The position numbers and the translations under genes were made by a program. 64,000 nucleotides of DNA, from assembly GCF_003666685.1 (NCBI RefSeq), contig NZ_RCIZ01000005.1, positions 1-64,000 on the forward strand. Direction: 5' to 3'. The notes under the pieces were generated by a model. That model did not search any database. It saw only the letters and a list, made by a program, of their open reading frames with translations, and had not been told where the DNA came from. Within the stretch, counting starts at the first letter, position 1; every line of letters starts with the position of its first letter. This DNA comes from Mesorhizobium sp. YM1C-6-2 (GTDB taxonomy: Bacteria > Pseudomonadota > Alphaproteobacteria > Rhizobiales > Rhizobiaceae). Positions 37,158 to 45,812 of the stretch are shown here, in pieces.

Positions 37158-38702
37158 TCAATCCATCCGCACCGTCACGAAGCGCAGCTCGCCCGTCTTC
37201 GAGGACAGCATCAGGAGCGCGTTCTTGCGGCCCTGCTCCTTCAACGCGGCGACGCGGTCAAGCACGTCCTTCGGCGCCGAGACCGATTCCTGCGCGATCT
37301 CGGTGATCACGTCGCCGGCGGCGATGCCGCGCTCGGCGGCGGCCGAATCCGGCGCCACTTCGGTGACGACCACGCCCGAGACATCCGGACCGATGCCGAA
37401 CTTGGTACGCGCTTCCTCGGTCAGTTCGCCGACCGTCATACCGAGCACCGAGGCGGTGGCGACGGGGCCGCCGTCTTCCCCGGGCTGCGCGCCTTCCGCC
37501 TCGACGAGCTTCTCGCCCTCCTCGAGACGGCCGAGCGTGACCTTGACGGTGACTTCCTCGCCCTTGCGCAGGACGACCACCTCGACCTCCTTGCCGACCG
37601 GGCTCTCCGCCACGGCCAGCGGCAGTTCGCGGCTCTCGTTGATATCCTTGCCGTCGAACTTGATGATCACGTCGCCGACCTCGATGACGCCGTTGTCGAC
37701 CGGCCCGCCCTTGATGATGCCGGATACCAGCGCGCCCCTGGCGAGCTTGATGCCGAGGCTTTCGGCGATCTCGTCGGTCACCGGCTGGATGCGCACGCCG
37801 AGCCAGCCGCGGCGGGTCTCGCCGAACTCCCGCAACTGCGAGACGACGCCGATCGCCATCTCCGCGGGGATCGAGAAACCGATGCCGATCGAGCCGCCAG
37901 ACGGCGAGATGATCGCCGTGTTGATGCCCACGACCTCGCCATACATGTTGAACAGCGGGCCGCCGGAATTGCCGCGGTTGATCGCGGCGTCGGTCTGGAT
38001 GAAGTCGTCATAGGGACCGGCGTCGATGTCGCGGTTGCGCGCCGAGATGATGCCGACCGTGACCGTTCCGCCGAGGCCGAATGGGTTGCCGATCGCCATC
38101 ACCCAGTCGCCGATGCGCATCTTGTCGGAATCGCCAAACTTGACCGCCTTCAGCTTTTTGAGCGTCGGATCGACCTTCAGCACGGCGATGTCGGTCTTGG
38201 GATCGGTGCCGACCAGCTCGGCCTTCAGCTTGGAGCCGTCGGAGAAGTTGACCTCGATCTCGTCGGCGTCGGCGATCACGTGGTTGTTGGTGACGATGAT
38301 GCCCTCTTCCGCATCGACGACGAAGCCGGAGCCCAGCGACTGGACCTGCTGCGGGCCACCTCCGCCTTGCCGGTCCTTGAAGAACTCATCGAAGAAGTCC
38401 TGGAAGGGCGAACCTTCCGGCGCCTGCGGCAGCGGCACGGTGCCCTGCCCTTCGCTGCCCGTTATCCGCTGCGAGGTCGACACGTTGACAACTGCGCCGA
38501 GCAGACCCTCGGCGAGATCGGCGACCGAAGCGGGCCCGGCCTGCGTGACATGCGGCGCGGCGGGAGCGGACGCCGGCGGCTGGGCTTCCGTCCCGGAGCT
38601 CGTCTGCGCGAAGGATGGAGCCGCCGAGACGCCGGGGAGCACGGCAAGCGCCGCGGCCAAAAGAAAATTGCGCAGGGCAGGCATAGGATGGTGGCGGTTC
38701 AT
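37158..38702 (-). CDS. degP: Do-family periplasmic serine endoprotease (DegP/HtrA)
   Basis: 514 residues. A signal peptide (FLLAAALAVLPGVSAAPSFAQ) is followed by the trypsin-like domain with His in TNNHVIADADE, Asp in KTDIAVLKVDP and Ser in RGNSGGPLFN, then two PDZ domains (GWLGVRIQPVTDEIAESLG and the C-terminal VVTEVAPDSAAAERGIAAGDVI). It degrades or refolds misfolded envelope proteins. It follows hflC and DUF2065 on the same strand; the ~115-bp gap may hold its own promoter. Degradation of membrane proteins by FtsH, with HflKC as modulator, makes functional sense beside DegP. Confidence 0.96.
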   Translation of the reverse strand: MNRHHPMPALRNFLLAAALAVLPGVSAAPSFAQTSSGTEAQPPASAPAAPHVTQAGPASVADLAEGLLGAVVNVSTSQRITGSEGQGTVPLPQAPEGSPFQDFFDEFFKDRQGGGGPQQVQSLGSGFVVDAEEGIIVTNNHVIADADEIEVNFSDGSKLKAELVGTDPKTDIAVLKVDPTLKKLKAVKFGDSDKMRIGDWVMAIGNPFGLGGTVTVGIISARNRDIDAGPYDDFIQTDAAINRGNSGGPLFNMYGEVVGINTAIISPSGGSIGIGFSIPAEMAIGVVSQLREFGETRRGWLGVRIQPVTDEIAESLGIKLARGALVSGIIKGGPVDNGVIEVGDVIIKFDGKDINESRELPLAVAESPVGKEVEVVVLRKGEEVTVKVTLGRLEEGEKLVEAEGAQPGEDGGPVATASVLGMTVGELTEEARTKFGIGPDVSGVVVTEVAPDSAAAERGIAAGDVITEIAQESVSAPKDVLDRVAALKEQGRKNALLMLSSKTGELRFVTVRMD

Positions 38703-38817
38703 GCGGCTGCTCCCGGTCGCTTCGATGGAAACCGCCCGGCACGCGGGCTGGCATCATGTTCGCAAGAAATAAGGCCTGTTTTGGGCTTTGGCTACGAATG
38801 CGAGAATAAATTCTCCA

Positions 38818-39003
38818 TTATCCTCGCACCAGCCAGACGACGCCGACGCCCAAAGCTATCGACACCAGCCCAAGCACCCGCAACACATTCTCGGGCGTGC
38901 CCAGGACCTCCGTCGCCAGCCGTTTAGCAAGACCCGGAAAGCCGCCATAGACCAGGCCCTCGACGACGAGGACCAAGCCTATCGCGGCCAGGAAATCGGA
39001 CAC
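38818..39003 (-). CDS. DUF2065 small membrane protein
   Basis: 61 residues, starting at a GTG 13 bp after the hflC stop. Two hydrophobic helices (FLAAIGLVLVVEGLVYGGFP and VLRVLGLVSIALGVGVVWLV) match the family. Its position between hflC and degP is conserved in alphaproteobacteria, which suggests a role with HflKC, but none is proven. Confidence 0.88.
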   Translation of the reverse strand: MSDFLAAIGLVLVVEGLVYGGFPGLAKRLATEVLGTPENVLRVLGLVSIALGVGVVWLVRG

Positions 39004-39016
39004 GGGCCAACCCGGT

Positions 39017-40000
39017 TCAGGGGTTGGCGCCGGTCGCCTCGGACGGCGTCGGGGCCGGTTCCGGTATCGCTCCGGTCGCCCCCGCGGCCGGCGCGGGCGC
39101 GGCTGGAGCCGGTTGCGCCGCCCCGCCCTGCTTGGTCAGGAAGTAGCGGAAGAAATCCGAATCCGGCGACAGCACCATCGTCGTGCCGGTTCCCAGCAGC
39201 GCGTTCGAATAGGCGATCATCGAGCGGTAGAACTCGAAGAAGCCCGGGTCGCGCTGGAAGGCCTCGGCGAAGATGGCGTTGCGTTCGGCCTCGCCTTCAC
39301 CGCGCAGGATCTCCGATTCCTTGCGCGCCTCGGCGACGATCTCGACCACTTCGCGGTCGGCGCGGGCGCGGATGCGCTGCGCCGCCTCACGACCGCGGGC
39401 GCGCAGCCTTTCGGCCTCCGCCAGACGCTCGGCCTTCATGCGGTCGTAGGTCTGCTGCGAGACTTCGGCCGTCAGGTCGGTGCGGCGGATACGCACGTCC
39501 TCGATCTGCAGGCCGAGCGAGGTCGCGTCCGGACGAAGCTGGTCGCGCACCTCGCGCATCATCTCGGCGCGCTCTTCCGACAGCGCCGATTCGAAGCCGC
39601 GCACGCCGTAGACCCGGCGCAGCGCCGCGTCGAGGCGGGTGCGCAGCCGCGCCTCCGCCTGGCTGACGCTGCCCGAGACCGCCTGGCGGAACGTCCGCGG
39701 ATCGGAGATGCGGTAGGCGACGAAGGCGTCGACCTCATAGAACTTGCCGCCGGAAACCTGGACGCGGATGTCGTCGAGGTCGAAGCGCAGGATGCGGTCG
39801 TCGATGATCTGAACGTTGTCCGCCTCGAAGAAGGCGAACGGCGCCTTGAAATAGATGCCGGGCTCGCTCTTGACGTCGACGATCTCACCGAAGCGCAGCA
39901 CGATCGCCTGCTGGCGCTCGTTGACCACGAAGATCGACGAATAGATCAGGAACAGGATGACGGCCGCGATGACCGCGATGAAGGGAAGACGGTTTGCCAT
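39017..40000 (-). CDS. hflC: HflC, SPFH-family subunit of the FtsH-modulating complex
   Basis: 327 residues. One N-terminal anchor (FIAVIAAVILFLIYSSIFVV) precedes an SPFH/band-7 domain (NERQQAIVLRFGEIVDVKSEPGIYFKAPF), a coiled region (AERLRARGREAAQRIRARADREV) and a Pro/Ala-rich tail. HflK and HflC form a membrane cage around FtsH. The start overlaps the hflK stop by one base. Confidence 0.96.
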   Translation of the reverse strand: MANRLPFIAVIAAVILFLIYSSIFVVNERQQAIVLRFGEIVDVKSEPGIYFKAPFAFFEADNVQIIDDRILRFDLDDIRVQVSGGKFYEVDAFVAYRISDPRTFRQAVSGSVSQAEARLRTRLDAALRRVYGVRGFESALSEERAEMMREVRDQLRPDATSLGLQIEDVRIRRTDLTAEVSQQTYDRMKAERLAEAERLRARGREAAQRIRARADREVVEIVAEARKESEILRGEGEAERNAIFAEAFQRDPGFFEFYRSMIAYSNALLGTGTTMVLSPDSDFFRYFLTKQGGAAQPAPAAPAPAAGATGAIPEPAPTPSEATGANP

Positions 40001-41115
40001 CAGTTTGCCCCCTGCACCTGGCCCTGGGTCGCCGGAGCGGCCCGCTTCTGCAGTTCGGGCAGCGGCAGGTACGGCACCACGCCCTGCCCATCCTGGCCGA
40101 CGATCACCTTGTTCGAATCCTTCAGCACCTTCTCCATCGTCTCGATGAACAGGCGCTCGCGGGTGATGTCCGGCGCCTTGGCGTATTCGTTGTAGACTGA
40201 GATGAAGCGCTGCGCCTCACCCTGTGCTTCCTGCACGACGCGGTTCTTGTAGGCGGCCGCCTCTTCGCGGACCTGTGCCGCCTCGCCGCGCGCCTGGCCG
40301 AGCTGCTGGTTGGAATACTGGTTCGATTCCTCGACGAAACGGTCCTCGTCCTGCTCGGCGCGCTGCACCTCGTCGAAGGCGTCGGCCACTTCGCGCGGCG
40401 GCGCCGCATCCTCGATCGAGATCGCGTTGATCGCCAGCCCGGCGCCGTAGCTGTCGAGCGTCGTCTGGATGATGTCGCGCACCGCGTCGGCTATGCCCTG
40501 GCGGTCGTCGCGGAAAATGTCCTGCGCCGGCCGGCGGCCGACCGCCTCGCGCATGGCGCTCTCGCCGATCTGGCGCACCATCTCGTCGGGATCGGCAACG
40601 TTGAACAGATAGGCTTCCGGGTTGGAGACCTGGTAGGCGATCGAGAAGCGAACGTCGACGATGTTCTGGTCGCCCGACAGCATCAGGCCGGACGAGGTGT
40701 TGCCGCGCGCCTCGCCCACCTGGATGAGCTTTTCGGCGGTGTTGGCGTATTCGACCGTTTCGATCGGCCACCAGTGGAAATGCAGGCCCGGTTCCGAAAG
40801 CTCCTGCTTCGGCTTTCCGAAACGCAGCTCGACCGCGAGTTCGTCCGGCTGCACGGTGTAGATCGACTGGAAGAGCCACAGCGCCACGAGCGCCAGGCCG
40901 ATCAGGCCGAACAGCGCCGGACTCGCGCCGCCGCCGCCCGGCAGCGCCTGCTTCAGCCTGTCCTGGCCGCGGCGGATGATATCCTCGAGATCCGGAGGAT
41001 TGCCTTGCGGGCCGCCCGGACCGCGCGGTCCCTGGCCCCACGGGCCTCCGCCGCCGCCATTACCGCCGCCGCCGCCCCACGGACCGCCGCCGCCGCTCTT
41101 GTCGTTCCAGGGCAT
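40000..41115 (-). CDS. hflK: HflK, SPFH-family subunit of the FtsH-modulating complex
   Basis: 371 residues from the ATG at 41115. The first 60 residues are a Gly/Pro-rich low-complexity cytoplasmic segment (repeated GGGG/PWG), then one helix (ALFGLIGLALVALWLFQSIYTV), the SPFH domain (QPDELAVELRFGKPKQELSEPGLHFHWW) and a coiled domain. The Gly-rich start is usual for alphaproteobacterial HflK. Confidence 0.96.
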   Translation of the reverse strand: MPWNDKSGGGGPWGGGGGNGGGGGPWGQGPRGPGGPQGNPPDLEDIIRRGQDRLKQALPGGGGASPALFGLIGLALVALWLFQSIYTVQPDELAVELRFGKPKQELSEPGLHFHWWPIETVEYANTAEKLIQVGEARGNTSSGLMLSGDQNIVDVRFSIAYQVSNPEAYLFNVADPDEMVRQIGESAMREAVGRRPAQDIFRDDRQGIADAVRDIIQTTLDSYGAGLAINAISIEDAAPPREVADAFDEVQRAEQDEDRFVEESNQYSNQQLGQARGEAAQVREEAAAYKNRVVQEAQGEAQRFISVYNEYAKAPDITRERLFIETMEKVLKDSNKVIVGQDGQGVVPYLPLPELQKRAAPATQGQVQGAN

Positions 41116-41230
41116 GAATGTCCTTTCGGTACTCTTTTGACCCAGGCGCCCGGCAATAGCCCGCACGCCTCCCTGCGCCTTCTATAGGGATGAGCGGCTT
41201 AGCTTTCAACGCGCCGCTTTTTATTGGATT

Positions 41231-41752
41231 TCAATGCACTGCCGCGCGCCGCTCGTAAACGGCGTAACGTGTCGCATGGGTGTCCTTCTCGCCGGCAGGG
41301 AAATCCTCAGCACCGGCAAGATACCAGATTTCCGGGTCTATCGGCGGAAAAACCGTATCGCCGTCGACCTTTGCGAGCACATGGGTGACATGGAGCCTGT
41401 CGGCGAGCGGCAGCGCCTGGGCGTAGATTTGGCCGCCGCCGATCACGCAGATTTCATCGGCGCCGGCCATGCAGCGCGCCCGTGTTCTGGCAAGAGAGAT
41501 CGCATCGTCCAGCGAAGAGACGGTCTCCGCGCCCTCCGCGCGATAGGTCTTGTCGCGGGTGACGACGATGTTCAGCCGCCCCGGCAACGGCCGTTTCGGG
41601 AAGCTCTCCCAGGTCTTGCGGCCCATGACGATCGGCTTGCCCATGGTCTGCGCCTTGAAGCGCTTGAGATCGGACGAAAGCCGCCAGGGCAGCCCGCCCT
41701 CGCGACCGATGACGCCGTTCTCGGCAATCGCCACATAGATCGCGATGTGCAT
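41231..41752 (-). CDS. folA: Dihydrofolate reductase
   Basis: 173 residues. Regenerates tetrahydrofolate, needed because thymidylate synthase next door consumes methylene-THF. Motifs: AIAENGVIGREGGLPWRLSSDLKRF (with catalytic acidic residue region), PIVMGRKTWESF, LNIVVTRD and EICVIGGGQIYAQAL. The gap to thyA is only 14 bp, so the two are cotranscribed. Target of trimethoprim. Confidence 0.96.
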   Translation of the reverse strand: MHIAIYVAIAENGVIGREGGLPWRLSSDLKRFKAQTMGKPIVMGRKTWESFPKRPLPGRLNIVVTRDKTYRAEGAETVSSLDDAISLARTRARCMAGADEICVIGGGQIYAQALPLADRLHVTHVLAKVDGDTVFPPIDPEIWYLAGAEDFPAGEKDTHATRYAVYERRAAVH

Positions 41753-41766
41753 GCGCGGTGCTCCGG

Positions 41767-42561
41767 CTAGACCGCGATCGGCGCCTTGATCGTCGCGTCC
41801 GCCTCATAATTCTCGAGGCGGAAATCCTCGAAGCGGAACGCGAACAGATCATCCACCGCCGGATTGATCCACATGGTCGGTAGCGGTTTCGGCCGGCGCT
41901 GGAGTTGCTCGCGCGCCTGTTCGAAATGATTGGAGTAGAGATGCGCGTCGCCGAGTGTGTGAACGAAGTCGCCCGGCTTCAGCCCGGTCACCTGCGCGAC
42001 CATCATGGTGAGCAGCGCGTAGGACGCGATATTGAAGGGCACGCCGAGGAAGATGTCAGCCGAGCGCTGGTAGAGCTGGCAGGACAGCCTGCCGTCGGAC
42101 ACGTAGAACTGGAACAGGCAGTGGCAGGGCGGCAGCGCCATCTGGTCCACTTCCTCCGGGTTCCAGGCCGAGACGATGAGCCGGCGCGAGTTCGGGTTCT
42201 TCCTGATCTGGATAAGCAGGTTGGCGATCTGGTCGATCTCGCCGCCGTCCCGGGTCGGCCACGAGCGCCACTGCTTGCCGTAGACCGGGCCGAGCTCGCC
42301 CTTCTCGTCGGCCCACTCGTCCCAGATGGTGACGCCGTTGTCGTTGAGATATTTGATGTTGGTGTCGCCGGCCAGGAACCACAGCAACTCGTGGATGATA
42401 GACTTGAGATGCAGCTTCTTGGTGGTCGTGACCGGAAACCCCTCCGAGAGATCGAAGCGCATCTGGTAGCCGAACACCGAACGCGTGCCGGTGCCGGTGC
42501 GGTCGCCGCGGTCGGAACCGTGGTCGAGGACGTGCTGCAGGAGATCGAGATATTGCCGCAT
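41767..42561 (-). CDS. thyA: Thymidylate synthase
   Basis: 264 residues, the exact length of the E. coli enzyme, from the ATG at 42561. It methylates dUMP using methylene-THF. The catalytic Cys is in [13 protein letters not shown]; other signatures are [61 protein letters not shown] and [12 protein letters not shown]. It heads the minus-strand run thyA-folA-hflK-hflC-DUF2065-degP. Its 171-bp upstream region is shared with the divergent metal operon. Confidence 0.98.
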   Translation of the reverse strand: MRQYLDLLQHVLDHGSDRGDRTGTGTRSVFGYQMRFDLSEGFPVTTTKKLHLKSIIHELLWFLAGDTNIKYLNDNGVTIWDEWADEKGELGPVYGKQWRSWPTRDGGEIDQIANLLIQIRKNPNSRRLIVSAWNPEEVDQMALPPCHCLFQFYVSDGRLSCQLYQRSADIFLGVPFNIASYALLTMMVAQVTGLKPGDFVHTLGDAHLYSNHFEQAREQLQRRPKPLPTMWINPAVDDLFAFRFEDFRLENYEADATIKAPIAV

Positions 42562-42670
42562 GTGTCTCTGTCGAATCTGTCGGGACGGGGACGAATATAG
42601 ACGACGGCATGCCCTACGGCCACCGAAAGCGCTTATCCACACCCCGCCGCATGCCCCTCTCCCGTCCGGA

Positions 42671-42699
42671 TTGCACGGTCCGGTTTCCCGTGGCATAAT
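42671..42699 (+). promoter_or_regulatory. Sigma70-type promoter of the multicopper oxidase operon
   Basis: TTGCAC and CATAAT are separated by exactly 17 bp. The -10 element directly abuts the Fur-type box at 42700, so start of transcription would fall inside it. Confidence 0.7.
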
Positions 42700-42720
42700 T
42701 GCAAATGGTTCTCAATTGCA
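42700..42720. promoter_or_regulatory. Fur/Mur-type metalloregulator box
   Basis: A 21-bp inverted repeat with arms TGCAAATG and CAATTGCA around GTTCT; eight of nine arm positions are complementary. It resembles the alphaproteobacterial Fur/Mur consensus (TGCAA...TTGCA with a TGxTTCTCA-like centre). It lies at the predicted transcription start, which fits repression by metal-loaded regulator. Which Fur-family member binds (iron, manganese or zinc sensing) is unknown. Confidence 0.65.
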
Positions 42721-42732
42721 GAAAGCGCTTCC

Positions 42733-43860
42733 ATGGCTGGAATGTGGTTTCGCGAGGCAATCAGCAGGCGTGGCTTGCTGTGGGGCGGCGCGGCGGCGGC
42801 GACCGGCAGCGTCATCAGCGCCGGAACGTCGTTCGGCCAGAACGCGCATGACGGGCACACGGCGGTCGCCCGGACTGGCTATTCCTCCGCCCCTGCCGAC
42901 CACGGCGGCGCGCACGGGGCGATGATCACGGTCGGCGAAGTCGACGATATCCGCAACGGTTTTGCCCCCGCCGCGCTGCTGACGGAGTGGGATACCGGCA
43001 CGGTAAGCAGGACCCCGGATGGCCGCGTGCTTCGCACCTTCGAGGTCGATGCGATCGACAAGGAGATCGAGATCGCGCCCGGCATCTTCTTCCCGGCATG
43101 GACCTATAACGGCCGCGTGCCCGGTCCTTCACTCAGGGCGACGGAAGGCGATCGGCTGAGGATCGTTTTTCGCAATCTCGGCTCGCATCCGCACTCGATG
43201 CATTTCCACGGCATCCATGCGGCACGCATGGACGGCGTTCCCGGCGCAGGCCTGATCGGCCCCGGCGAAGAGTTCGTCTACGAGTTCGATGCAAGACCGT
43301 TCGGCTGCCACCTATACCATTGCCACGCGCTGCCGCTGAAGCGGCACATACACAAGGGCATGTACGGGCTCTTCGTGATCGATCCCGATCCGCAGCGGCA
43401 CCCCGAATTCGCCGATGTCGCGCGGTCCCGCCTGCTCGGGACGCAGGAGAATGCCGCCTGGCAGGAATTCGCCATGGTGATGAACGCGTTCGACACCAAT
43501 TTCGACAGCGAGAACGAAATCTACGCGGTCAACACCGTCGCTCACGCCTACATGAAAAAGCCGATCCGCATCGTTCGCGACCGGCCGGTCCGCATCTACC
43601 TCGCCAACATCGTCGAGTTCGATCCGGTCAACTCCTTCCACCTCCATGCCAATTTCTTCGATTATTTCGAGCAAGGCACGACGCTCACCCCGACGCTGAA
43701 GACCGTCGATCTGATAACCCAGGTCCAGGCACAGCGCGGAATCCTCGAATTCACCTATGCCGAGCACGAGCCGGGGCTCTACATGTTCCACCCGCACCAG
43801 TCCGAATTCACCGAACTCGGCTGGGTCGGAATGTTCGACGTGGTGGAGACGGTCGCATGA
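42733..43860 (+). CDS. Tat-exported two-domain multicopper oxidase
   Basis: 375 residues. A twin-arginine-type leader (SRRGLLWGGAAAATGSV) is followed by a His-rich linker, then two cupredoxin domains. Four HXH pairs for the trinuclear cluster are readable: His157/159 (HFHG), His196/198 (HCH), His303/305 (HLH), His353/355 (HPH). A type 1 copper site is seen only in domain 1: Cys197, His205 and Met210 (C-x7-H-x4-M). In domain 2 the usual Cys is Pro354. This is the pattern of two-domain oxidases of the laccase/nitrite-reductase lineage. The natural substrate, Fe(II), Mn(II), Cu(I) or an organic, is unknown. Its stop overlaps the transporter start (ATGA). Confidence 0.93.
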   Translation: MAGMWFREAISRRGLLWGGAAAATGSVISAGTSFGQNAHDGHTAVARTGYSSAPADHGGAHGAMITVGEVDDIRNGFAPAALLTEWDTGTVSRTPDGRVLRTFEVDAIDKEIEIAPGIFFPAWTYNGRVPGPSLRATEGDRLRIVFRNLGSHPHSMHFHGIHAARMDGVPGAGLIGPGEEFVYEFDARPFGCHLYHCHALPLKRHIHKGMYGLFVIDPDPQRHPEFADVARSRLLGTQENAAWQEFAMVMNAFDTNFDSENEIYAVNTVAHAYMKKPIRIVRDRPVRIYLANIVEFDPVNSFHLHANFFDYFEQGTTLTPTLKTVDLITQVQAQRGILEFTYAEHEPGLYMFHPHQSEFTELGWVGMFDVVETVA

Positions 43861-45065
43861 ACGAGGCTCCGCACATCGCCGTCGCCGCGCCGCTCCCGCC
43901 TGCCAAAACACAGCGTCGTCTCGCGTGGTTCTGGCTTGCCCTGCCGTTCGTTGCGATCCTGCTGGCGGTTGCCTGGCTGGTCGCAACGGACCCGCTGAAG
44001 AGTTTCCAGAACGGCGCCCCGCCGGTCGAGAACCTGACCTTCGAACGGACGATCCTCTCCGCCGACGGCATCAGCTTCCTCGTCCGCGCGGGCGGTTCCG
44101 GCCCCATGACGATCGCCCAGGTCCAGGTGGACGACGCCTACTGGCAATTCGAACAGGACCCTCCGGGCCCCCTCGCCCGCGGATCGACCGCCTGGATCGC
44201 GGTGCCGTTTCCCTGGGTTCTGGGTGAAGCCCACGCCATCAACATCGTCACCAATACGGGTGCGACCTTCCGCCACGAGATCCCGGTGGCTGTGCCGACC
44301 CCCGTCCAGGACAGGGCGAGCCTCACCTCGCAGGCGATCCTCGGCATCTTCGTCGGGCTGGTTCCCGTCGCCGTCGGCATGCTGTTCTATCCTGTGCTCA
44401 GGGGCGTCGGCCGCGACGGCATGAATTTCCTGCTGGCGCTGACCGTCGGCCTGCTCGCCTTCCTGGCGGTGGACGCGACCGCCGAGGCGTTCGAACTCGC
44501 CGGCGAGGCCGCTCCCCTGTTTCAGGGGCAAGTCATGGTCGTGCTCGCGGGCGCCACCGCCTTCCTGTTCCTGATGGCGGCCGGACGCCGCCAGGGCGCG
44601 CCGACCGGGCTTTCGCTGGCAACCTTCATCGCGCTCGGCATCGGACTGCACAATCTCGGCGAGGGGTTGGCGATCGGCGCCGCCTTCGCGGCAGGCGCCG
44701 CCGGACTCGGTACCTTCCTGGTGCTCGGCTTCATGGCCCATAACGTCACCGAGGGCATCGGCATCGCCGCCCCGCTTCTGAAGGTGCGGACGCCGCTCTG
44801 GACCTTCGCCGCGCTTGCCTTGCTGGCCGGCGGTCCGGCCGTCGTCGGGCTGTGGATCGGCAGCCTCGCCTACGCGCCCCAGTGGTCTGCCTTGGCGCTG
44901 GCCGTGGGTGCTGGCGCGATCCTACAAGTCATCGTCGAGGTGACGGCCTATCTCATGCGCGCCGACGGCAGGGGCCGCACGGCGCTGACGGCGCCCGCCA
45001 CGATCGCCGGATTGGCCGCGGGCGTCGCCGTCATGTACCTGACGGCGATGCTGGTGAAGGTCTGA
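43857..45065 (+). CDS. ZIP-family metal transporter with a periplasmic beta-rich domain
   Basis: 402 residues. One N-terminal helix (FWLALPFVAILLAVAWLVA) is followed by a predicted periplasmic beta-rich domain of about 100 residues (residues 55-150), then about eight helices. The ZIP metal-binding motifs are HNLGEG (265-270) and HNVTEG (295-300), which match the HNxxEG signature of TM4 and TM5. ZIP proteins import Zn, Fe or Mn. Translation is coupled to the multicopper oxidase by a four-base overlap, so an oxidase-assisted or redox-linked metal uptake is plausible. The extra N-terminal domain is not in ordinary ZIP proteins. Confidence 0.9.
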   Translation: MNEAPHIAVAAPLPPAKTQRRLAWFWLALPFVAILLAVAWLVATDPLKSFQNGAPPVENLTFERTILSADGISFLVRAGGSGPMTIAQVQVDDAYWQFEQDPPGPLARGSTAWIAVPFPWVLGEAHAINIVTNTGATFRHEIPVAVPTPVQDRASLTSQAILGIFVGLVPVAVGMLFYPVLRGVGRDGMNFLLALTVGLLAFLAVDATAEAFELAGEAAPLFQGQVMVVLAGATAFLFLMAAGRRQGAPTGLSLATFIALGIGLHNLGEGLAIGAAFAAGAAGLGTFLVLGFMAHNVTEGIGIAAPLLKVRTPLWTFAALALLAGGPAVVGLWIGSLAYAPQWSALALAVGAGAILQVIVEVTAYLMRADGRGRTALTAPATIAGLAAGVAVMYLTAMLVKV

Positions 45066-45111
45066 CGCCGGCCTTGGAAATCATTTCATATGGATGAACG
45101 TCGCTGACCGC

Positions 45112-45140
45112 TTCACATCGGGCGTCGCTATGCCTATATT
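45112..45140 (+). promoter_or_regulatory. Likely ssrA promoter
   Basis: TTCACA and TATATT are spaced by 17 bp; transcription would start near 45147, at the first stem of the tmRNA precursor. Confidence 0.5.
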
Positions 45141-45147
45141 CGTCGCG

Positions 45148-45470
45148 TCAGCTTGTCTGACTATGGCGATAAACAGGCGATGTAATAAGCCGTTCGGACC
45201 CGGGGGCGGTACCCGGCGCCTCCACCACAAGCCGCTGGCCACTTGGCGGCTTCTGATGGGGGCGAAATAGGATCGACGAAGGTGTAAAGATCGTTCTTTT
45301 GCCCGGCATTGTACCACCGTTATCGGGCTAAACCTTATAGTTGCCAACGACAACTATGCTGAGGCACGTCTCGCTGCTTAATGCGGCGCGATAGTCTCGA
45401 ATCAAGCCCTAGGGGTTAGCCCCTCTAGGCGGGGTTCGGAGGTACCTGGCAACAGAAACCTCCACCTTCT
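45148..45470 (+). ncRNA. ssrA: Circularly permuted two-piece tmRNA
   Basis: The acceptor piece comes first and ends in GGCGCCTCCACCA (CCA at 45225-45227). The coding piece begins GGGGGCGAAATAGGATCGACG near 45258, and its 5' end pairs with the acceptor. The tag reading frame at 45343..45381 encodes ANDNYAEARLAA then TAA. This order and tag are diagnostic for alphaproteobacterial tmRNA. It rescues stalled ribosomes and tags the incomplete protein. The segment between pieces is removed in processing. Boundaries at both ends are approximate. Confidence 0.95.
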
Positions 45471-45515
45471 CCTCCCAATCTTCCTCAGGACCTCGGCAAC
45501 TGGTATCCTCGCGTC

Positions 45516-45812
45516 ATGACGCTGGAACAGGCACTTCAGACCCTACGCAGGGCGGAAGCGGGGCTTCGCGCCAAGGGAATCGTGCATGCCGGCATCTTCG
45601 GCTCTACCGCGCGCGGCGAACAGCATGCGGCGAGCGACATCGACGTCATCGTCGATTTCGATCCCTCTGCCCGGATCACGGTTTACGATTATGTGGGCAT
45701 CAAGGACGATATCGCGGAGCTTTTCGAACAGCCGGTCGACGTCATCGATCGCCAGGGCCTGAAGCCCCATCTGCGCGAACCCGTGACGCGCGACCTCGTC
45801 TATGCCTTCTGA
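45516..45812 (+). CDS. MNT-type nucleotidyltransferase (MntA-like antitoxin)
   Basis: 98 residues. The minimal nucleotidyltransferase motif is GSTARGEQHAASDIDVIVDF (GSx10DxD). MntA proteins neutralise their HEPN partner by transferring AMP to a tyrosine. It overlaps the HEPN gene by 11 bases and starts about 45 bp beyond the tmRNA gene. Confidence 0.92.
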   Translation: MTLEQALQTLRRAEAGLRAKGIVHAGIFGSTARGEQHAASDIDVIVDFDPSARITVYDYVGIKDDIAELFEQPVDVIDRQGLKPHLREPVTRDLVYAF

